Assembly (NCBI RefSeq): GCF_003990725.2
Contig: NZ_CP030065.1
Span: forward strand, 1-64,000
Origin: Halorubrum sp. PV6
GTDB lineage: Archaea; Halobacteriota; Halobacteria; Halobacteriales; Haloferacaceae
Length of the DNA stretch: 64,000 nt
Direction of reading: 5' to 3'
Both the position numbers and the translations under genes were made by a program. Of this stretch, positions 59,787 through 64,000 are shown piece by piece. The notes beneath the pieces are model-generated. The model had not been told where the DNA came from, made no database searches, and saw only the letters and a list, made by a program, of their open reading frames with translations. Every line of letters begins with the position of its first letter. Positions within the stretch are counted from its first letter, which is position 1.

Positions 59787-61691
59787 ATGGCCTCATATAG
59801 CATGATCGATAATGATATCCATGAAACGGTCGGACAAGCGAGCAGACGGCAGTTCCTCTCGGCATTAAGTGTCGCAGGAGGTGTCGCACTCGCGGGCTGT
59901 GGTTCGGGGGGCGACGTCACACCCGAAGCAACCTCGTCATCCGGACAGGAGGGCACTGACGCCGACCTGCCGGAACCGGGCGAACGCATCACGTCCGCGC
60001 GACGCATAGGCCCCCGTGATGTGAGTGACTTCGGGTTTCAGGAACTTTGGTCCTATCGGAAGCGCCAGGCCGTCGAAACACTCGTTTCCGATCCCCGCGT
60101 CAACGAGGTCGCCAGCAACTGGGTCGCATCCTTCGAGGCGTACGACCCGCTGACGAACCGACTCGACGCTGTCAGCGTCCAGGGAACGACGGGCATGACC
60201 GTCGATGGCGGACCCGACAATACGCCGTTCGAAGTCACTGCAACGAACCGACAGGTGGCCTACGGACTCGTCGACCGCATAACCGACGAACTCGTCGGCC
60301 TGAAAATAAACGAGCCGACCGATGTCACGTGGACGCGGGGCGACTGGAACGACACCCAGCGTGCCCGCCACGAGACGATGCTCAACAAGGAGGAGATTTG
60401 GCAACACCTGGAGGGTAAGGAGTGGTACCCGATGGTCAAGGCCGCGGAGATCATCACGAGCTACGGGGACTACGCCCACGGCGAGGTCTCCAACCTCGTG
60501 TACTTCGTGATGGACGGCGGCGAGCTCAAGGCGGTCAGCGGCTTCATGGACGTCACCGGAGAGGAGCCGACGCTGCTCGACCTTCACATCGTGAACGACT
60601 TCGCCGAACACCCGGCGCACAGGATGGCCCAGGACACCGCGACCACCGGCGAGACGGTTCTCGGCGAGGTTCCTGAGCCGCCGATGATGCAACGGCCACA
60701 GATTACGGGCCCCAACGGGTTCCACCGCATCGAGGAACCGCCACAGGAGTTCGAACAGGACGGCTGGTCCATCAGCTGGAGCGGTCCCCGGACCGTCGGG
60801 GCGGAAGTGAGGGCTGACTTCAACGGCACGCCGGTGTTCTCGCTCACCGCCCCCTACAGCACGTCCACGTGCTACGACATGCCGGAGCGGAACGGCCGCA
60901 ACACGCGAGAGTGGATGTTCCCCAACGAGGAGCCGGTCATCAGCGGCGAACTCATCTACTGGGATATCCACAGCCTCAGCTTGGGCGGCCCAGGCATCCT
61001 CGGGAAGACCGAGTACCCCTCCACGCAGAGCCGCCCGGGTGGGTTCAACATCCGGACCCACTACCACACCGGTGCAGTCAGGAACGCCCGGGACTTCCAC
61101 TCCGGGCACCGATTTGCCCCGTACAACTACTACATCAACTACCAGTTCTACGAGGACGGCGTCTTCATGCCGGTGTTCCAGCGACACGGGCCCGGCTACG
61201 TCAACGAGTTCTACGAGTACCGCGAGCGCGAGAACGACGGACCTGCCCAGTACTACCTCGAGAACTGGTTGACGAAGCCGACCCCGGGGACGACGGACGG
61301 CGTCGAGACGAGGGTTTTCGACGGCGACGAGTGGCAAACCCCCGGCACCGAGTTCTACCTCGGGAGCAACGACGTGAGCGAAGAACACATAGTTCGGTTC
61401 ACGAACCCTGCCGGCCCCGAGACCATCGACGTCCCCCTCGATAACATGAAGGAGGTCGTCGTCGTCCAGCCAAAAGACGACGAAATCGGGCAGGTGATTC
61501 GTGCCAACCCCGAGAATCCGCAGCCGGAACTGGAGTTCTACCACCCCGCGCAGTACGTCAGCGGCGAGCCGATTCAGGGAAGAGAAGTCTTCTTCTGGTT
61601 GCTGATGGAGGCTCCCACCGACGAGGTGCCACACGCCTCGGGCATCACGACCTACACGCAGCTGGGTGAGTTCAACCTCAGCGGCTACTGA
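59787..61691 (+). CDS. Tat-exported lipoprotein, possible divergent amine oxidase
   Basis: A 634-residue exported protein: Tat-like signal (SRRQFLSALSVAGGVALAGC) with lipobox Cys, an acidic Ser/Thr linker, then a large domain. Two stretches recall copper amine oxidases: WSISWSGPRTVGAEVRADFN (compare the WxxWSLRVGFxxREG strand) and RFAPYNYYINYQFYEDGVFM (compare TVGNYEYxxxWYFYQDG), where N447-Y448 would match the Asn-Tyr of the cofactor motif. However the acidic residue after Tyr is missing and no HxH copper pair follows at the expected place. So it is either an altered member or a different fold. An aldehyde dehydrogenase gene follows 222 bases later. Start: ATG at 59787, with 59802 as alternative; a TATA-like TTATAAGTG lies upstream. 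Confidence 0.5.
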   Translation: MASYSMIDNDIHETVGQASRRQFLSALSVAGGVALAGCGSGGDVTPEATSSSGQEGTDADLPEPGERITSARRIGPRDVSDFGFQELWSYRKRQAVETLVSDPRVNEVASNWVASFEAYDPLTNRLDAVSVQGTTGMTVDGGPDNTPFEVTATNRQVAYGLVDRITDELVGLKINEPTDVTWTRGDWNDTQRARHETMLNKEEIWQHLEGKEWYPMVKAAEIITSYGDYAHGEVSNLVYFVMDGGELKAVSGFMDVTGEEPTLLDLHIVNDFAEHPAHRMAQDTATTGETVLGEVPEPPMMQRPQITGPNGFHRIEEPPQEFEQDGWSISWSGPRTVGAEVRADFNGTPVFSLTAPYSTSTCYDMPERNGRNTREWMFPNEEPVISGELIYWDIHSLSLGGPGILGKTEYPSTQSRPGGFNIRTHYHTGAVRNARDFHSGHRFAPYNYYINYQFYEDGVFMPVFQRHGPGYVNEFYEYRERENDGPAQYYLENWLTKPTPGTTDGVETRVFDGDEWQTPGTEFYLGSNDVSEEHIVRFTNPAGPETIDVPLDNMKEVVVVQPKDDEIGQVIRANPENPQPELEFYHPAQYVSGEPIQGREVFFWLLMEAPTDEVPHASGITTYTQLGEFNLSGY

Positions 61692-61913
61692 GGCCGACCG
61701 CCCAACTCTATGGTTATCGAGCTCATCTTGGTGTACTCCTGAAGCGCAACCACAGCACGGGTCCGATCGGCTCCCCACCGTTCGTAACGAATTATCGAGA
61801 TCTACGTGCTCGCCTTCCGTAGTCTCACGATCAGCCCTCTCAAGGCACTAATATTAATGATCTTTCAATAACTTATTTACTGTCGTCTGCTAACGTTTTA
61901 CACGGTACTCAGT

Positions 61914-63446
61914 ATGAGCATGACAAGCGATAATTCCGAAGAGACGGCTAATGCGATCAAACAACGCCATCGAGATGCCGCTGCAGACGCGGTGCCGGAC
62001 TCTCTCAGGCATTATATCGACGGAGAGTTCGTCGACGGTGACGGCCACGAGGTCATCGAGACGCGAGATCCCACGACGGGCGAAGTGCTCGGTGAAGTGC
62101 CGGCCGGCAACGCTGCCGACATCGACGCCGCCGTCGATGCGGCACAGCGTGCGTTCGAAGGCGGGTGGAACGACGCCTCGCCGGGGGAGCATCAGCGCGT
62201 CCTTTCAGAGATGGCCACCGCCGTCGAAGAGAACCAAGAGACGCTCGCGACGCTCGAAGTGCTCGATACGGGAAAGACGATCACCGAAGCGATGGGCGAT
62301 ATGAGACTGATTGTTGATCACCTCACCTACTACGCCGCTGCTGCCCGCAACGTCAATGGAGAGACACGCCAGACCAACGATCTCTTCGATCGAGAGAAGC
62401 AGGTCTTCACCGTCAAGGAACCCTACGGCGTCGTGGGCGCGATCGTCCCCTGGAACTTCCCGCTCATGATCGCCATCTGGAAGATTGGTCCCGCTATTGC
62501 TGCCGGCAACACGGTAGTTCTCAAACCGTCCGAGGAGACGCCGCTATCTATCCTGAAACTGATGGGACTGGTCGATGACGTGGTTCCGGACGGCGTCGTT
62601 AATGTCGTGACGGGCTACGGCGAGGACGCCGGCGAACCCCTCTCGACGCACGAAGACGTGCCCAAGATCTCCTTCACCGGGTCGACAGAAGTCGGGAAAG
62701 AGATCATCCGCAACTCCGCCGAGGACATCAAGAAGACGACGCTCGAACTTGGCGGGAAAAGTCCCGTCATCGTCTACCCCGACGCAGACATCGAAGAGGC
62801 GGTCGAGGCGGCGATGATGGCTATCTTCTTCAATAAAGGCGAGTGCTGTGCTGCCGGCTCCCGTCTGTTCGTCCACGAGGACGTCGAAGAGCAGTTCCTC
62901 GAGGCCTTCACTACTGCCGCATCCGGTATGAACGTCGGCGATCCGCTGCTCGAAGAGACGGACATGGGGCCAAAAGCCTCCGACGAGCAGGTGCGACGAA
63001 CATACGAGTTCGTCGAGGCCGCTCGCGAGAGCGGCGCGACCATCCGGACCGGCGGTAACGTGCCTGACGACGATCCGCTGGAGAGCGGTGCGTTCTACGA
63101 ACCGACCATTATCGACGACATCGACCACGACCATCCGTCAGTCCAAGAGGAAATCTTCGGTCCGGTCATGGAGACGTTCTCTTGGAGTGACGAGGATGAC
63201 GTGGTCGCGCAGGCGAACGACGTTGACTACGGTCTCGCCGCGGGTGTCATCGCAGGCGACATTACCAATGCCCTTCGAACTGCCCATCGACTCGAAGCCG
63301 GTGTCGTCTGGGTGAACCACTACAACGACGTTTCGGCGGGACAGCCTTTCGGGGGCTACAAACAGTCCGGCACCGGCCGGGAGAACGCGACCGAAGCCAT
63401 CGACGAGTTCACCCAGACCAAAGCGATCAACGTCAATCTCGACTGA
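61914..63446 (+). CDS. NAD-dependent aldehyde dehydrogenase
   Basis: A 510-residue enzyme of the betaine/phenylacetaldehyde dehydrogenase group. VPWNFPLMIAIWKIGPAIAA, FTGSTEVGKEIIRNSAE, catalytic Glu in LELGGKSPVIVYPDADIEE, catalytic Cys in FNKGECCAAGSRLFVHED, EEIFGPVMETFSW and the C-terminal PFGGYKQSGTGRENATEAI. By sequence it is closer to classical soluble aldehyde dehydrogenases than the PaaZ-like one at 49876. With an amine oxidase upstream it could turn phenylacetaldehyde or another aldehyde to the acid (inference). The first of two near ATGs is used. Its promoter lies in 61692-61913, where I see only an AT-rich patch. Confidence 0.9.
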   Translation: MSMTSDNSEETANAIKQRHRDAAADAVPDSLRHYIDGEFVDGDGHEVIETRDPTTGEVLGEVPAGNAADIDAAVDAAQRAFEGGWNDASPGEHQRVLSEMATAVEENQETLATLEVLDTGKTITEAMGDMRLIVDHLTYYAAAARNVNGETRQTNDLFDREKQVFTVKEPYGVVGAIVPWNFPLMIAIWKIGPAIAAGNTVVLKPSEETPLSILKLMGLVDDVVPDGVVNVVTGYGEDAGEPLSTHEDVPKISFTGSTEVGKEIIRNSAEDIKKTTLELGGKSPVIVYPDADIEEAVEAAMMAIFFNKGECCAAGSRLFVHEDVEEQFLEAFTTAASGMNVGDPLLEETDMGPKASDEQVRRTYEFVEAARESGATIRTGGNVPDDDPLESGAFYEPTIIDDIDHDHPSVQEEIFGPVMETFSWSDEDDVVAQANDVDYGLAAGVIAGDITNALRTAHRLEAGVVWVNHYNDVSAGQPFGGYKQSGTGRENATEAIDEFTQTKAINVNLD

Positions 63447-63751
63447 GACGATGTCCCCGATCGTCTGTATCCATCTCGGTGTACGATGTTTTGTGCCTCG
63501 TTTTGGGGCGACTGACGGGAGCCTCAGACGCTCTCACAGGATGATTCCGTCAAGCTAACCGGGAAATGGACGCCGTCTGGCGATATGGCATCGCTCAGAC
63601 GGCTTGCCTGGATGTGTCGAAAGTTGAGGGTGTCATAGAACGAGTAGCACACCAAAGAGCAGGGTGAATGCTGAGGTGGATGAGCTCAGCGACCCAGCAA
63701 GATGATCCTTCAGTAGAGTCTGCTTTGTTGAATCCGATGATGGCGTCGGGG
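63447..63751. other. Spacer up to the IS5-type remnant
   Basis: No intact gene. A hydrophobic text readable on the minus strand (STSAFTLLFGVLLVL) near 63635-63680 may be the end of a lost membrane-protein gene. The probable end of the following insertion sequence lies near 63715-63735 (CTGCTTTGTTGAATCC). Confidence 0.35.
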
Positions 63752-64000
63752 TCACTGTTTGAGAGCTTGTTCGAGGTTGTAGACTGTGGCGGTCACCACG
63801 AGTTGGCAGAATTCTCGGTACCAAGCGCGAGGGTGGACAGCGGGGCCGAACCGACGCTTGATAGCCGAAAAGGCGGTCTCGGCCATCCAGCGCTGGCCGT
63901 ATAATTCGCTGTCCAACCGGGCGTTGTGTGCGTGATCGTACGCAGCAAACAGCCGATGACGCAGCAAGGGCCGGACACCCTTTGAACGGAGGGCGTCCCG
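63752..64000 (-). CDS. IS5-type transposase, C-terminal part (window edge)
   Basis: The last ~82 residues of a transposase running off the right edge: RPLLRHRLFAAYDHAHNARL, GQRWMAETAFSAIKRRFGPA with the catalytic Glu in the Y-(2)-R-(3)-E-(6)-K-like motif (YGQRWMAETAFSAIKRR), then VHPRAWYREFCQLVVTATVY and NLEQALKQ. This is the C-terminal DDE end of haloarchaeal IS5-family (ISH-type) elements. Completeness cannot be judged. Confidence 0.82.
   Translation of the reverse strand, partial: RDALRSKGVRPLLRHRLFAAYDHAHNARLDSELYGQRWMAETAFSAIKRRFGPAVHPRAWYREFCQLVVTATVYNLEQALKQ

Noticed and set aside
59937-61778. 613-codon open frame on the minus strand
   Set aside because: It lies opposite the lipoprotein gene, whose Tat signal and lipobox are clear. 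Long antisense frames are common in GC-rich haloarchaeal genes; the text (Val/Arg/Gly-rich) has no domain.

Overview
The window is haloarchaeal. Proteins are strongly acidic, secreted proteins carry twin-arginine (Tat) signals and lipoboxes, one exported enzyme ends in a PGF-CTERM-like tail, transcripts look leaderless with TATA-like boxes close to start codons, and the regulators (Orc1/Cdc6, IclR, bacterio-opsin-activator type, GAF-HTH) are of kinds common in halophilic archaea. An Orc1 gene beside a tract of direct repeats, plus many insertion-sequence remnants, suggests a megaplasmid or secondary replicon. No rRNA, tRNA or CRISPR array was seen.

Region 1 (1-9.4 kb) is the replication and accessory part. 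It holds Orc1 with five iterons, three copies of a 125-bp MITE with 10-bp target duplications, a small gene set sharing a TTAACCAAC operator motif, a multidomain histidine kinase, an AbiEi-type antitoxin without a visible toxin, and remnants of IS200/IS605-type TnpB with intact right-end hairpins. Region 2 (9.4-20.3 kb) holds a probable divalent-cation operon (DUF211, VIT1-like protein, P-type ATPase, CaCA exchanger). It also holds two short elements with the same asymmetric ends and perfect 8-bp target duplications, each carrying a small membrane-protein gene instead of a transposase.

Region 3 (20.4-40.9 kb) is a catabolic island bracketed by two IclR regulators: an Old Yellow Enzyme homologue, a Usp protein, a branched-chain-amino-acid-type ABC importer with a fused LivH-LivM permease, EthD proteins, an HD hydrolase, an exported penicillin-acylase-family enzyme, a hotdog thioesterase, an M24 peptidase homologue, a VOC protein, an SDR epimerase and a ThDP enzyme.

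Region 4 (41.7-63.4 kb) is a phenylacetate degradation cluster: PaaK makes phenylacetyl-CoA; PaaABCD epoxidises the ring; a PaaG-like isomerase gives the oxepin; a MaoC protein and an aldehyde dehydrogenase stand in for the two halves of bacterial PaaZ; enoyl-CoA hydratase, hydroxyacyl-CoA dehydrogenase and thiolases finish beta-oxidation; two PaaI-type thioesterases can rescue dead-end CoA esters. PaaD is split into a DUF59 protein and a separate 55-residue zinc-ribbon protein, and no PaaE reductase is present. A halocyanin, a Tat-exported lipoprotein that may be a very divergent amine oxidase, and a second aldehyde dehydrogenase lie downstream. Together with the acylase of region 3 they suggest (inference) that amides or amines of phenylacetate are funnelled into the pathway. 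IS6-family copies in all stages of decay are scattered through regions 2-4, and a truncated IS5-type transposase runs off the right edge.
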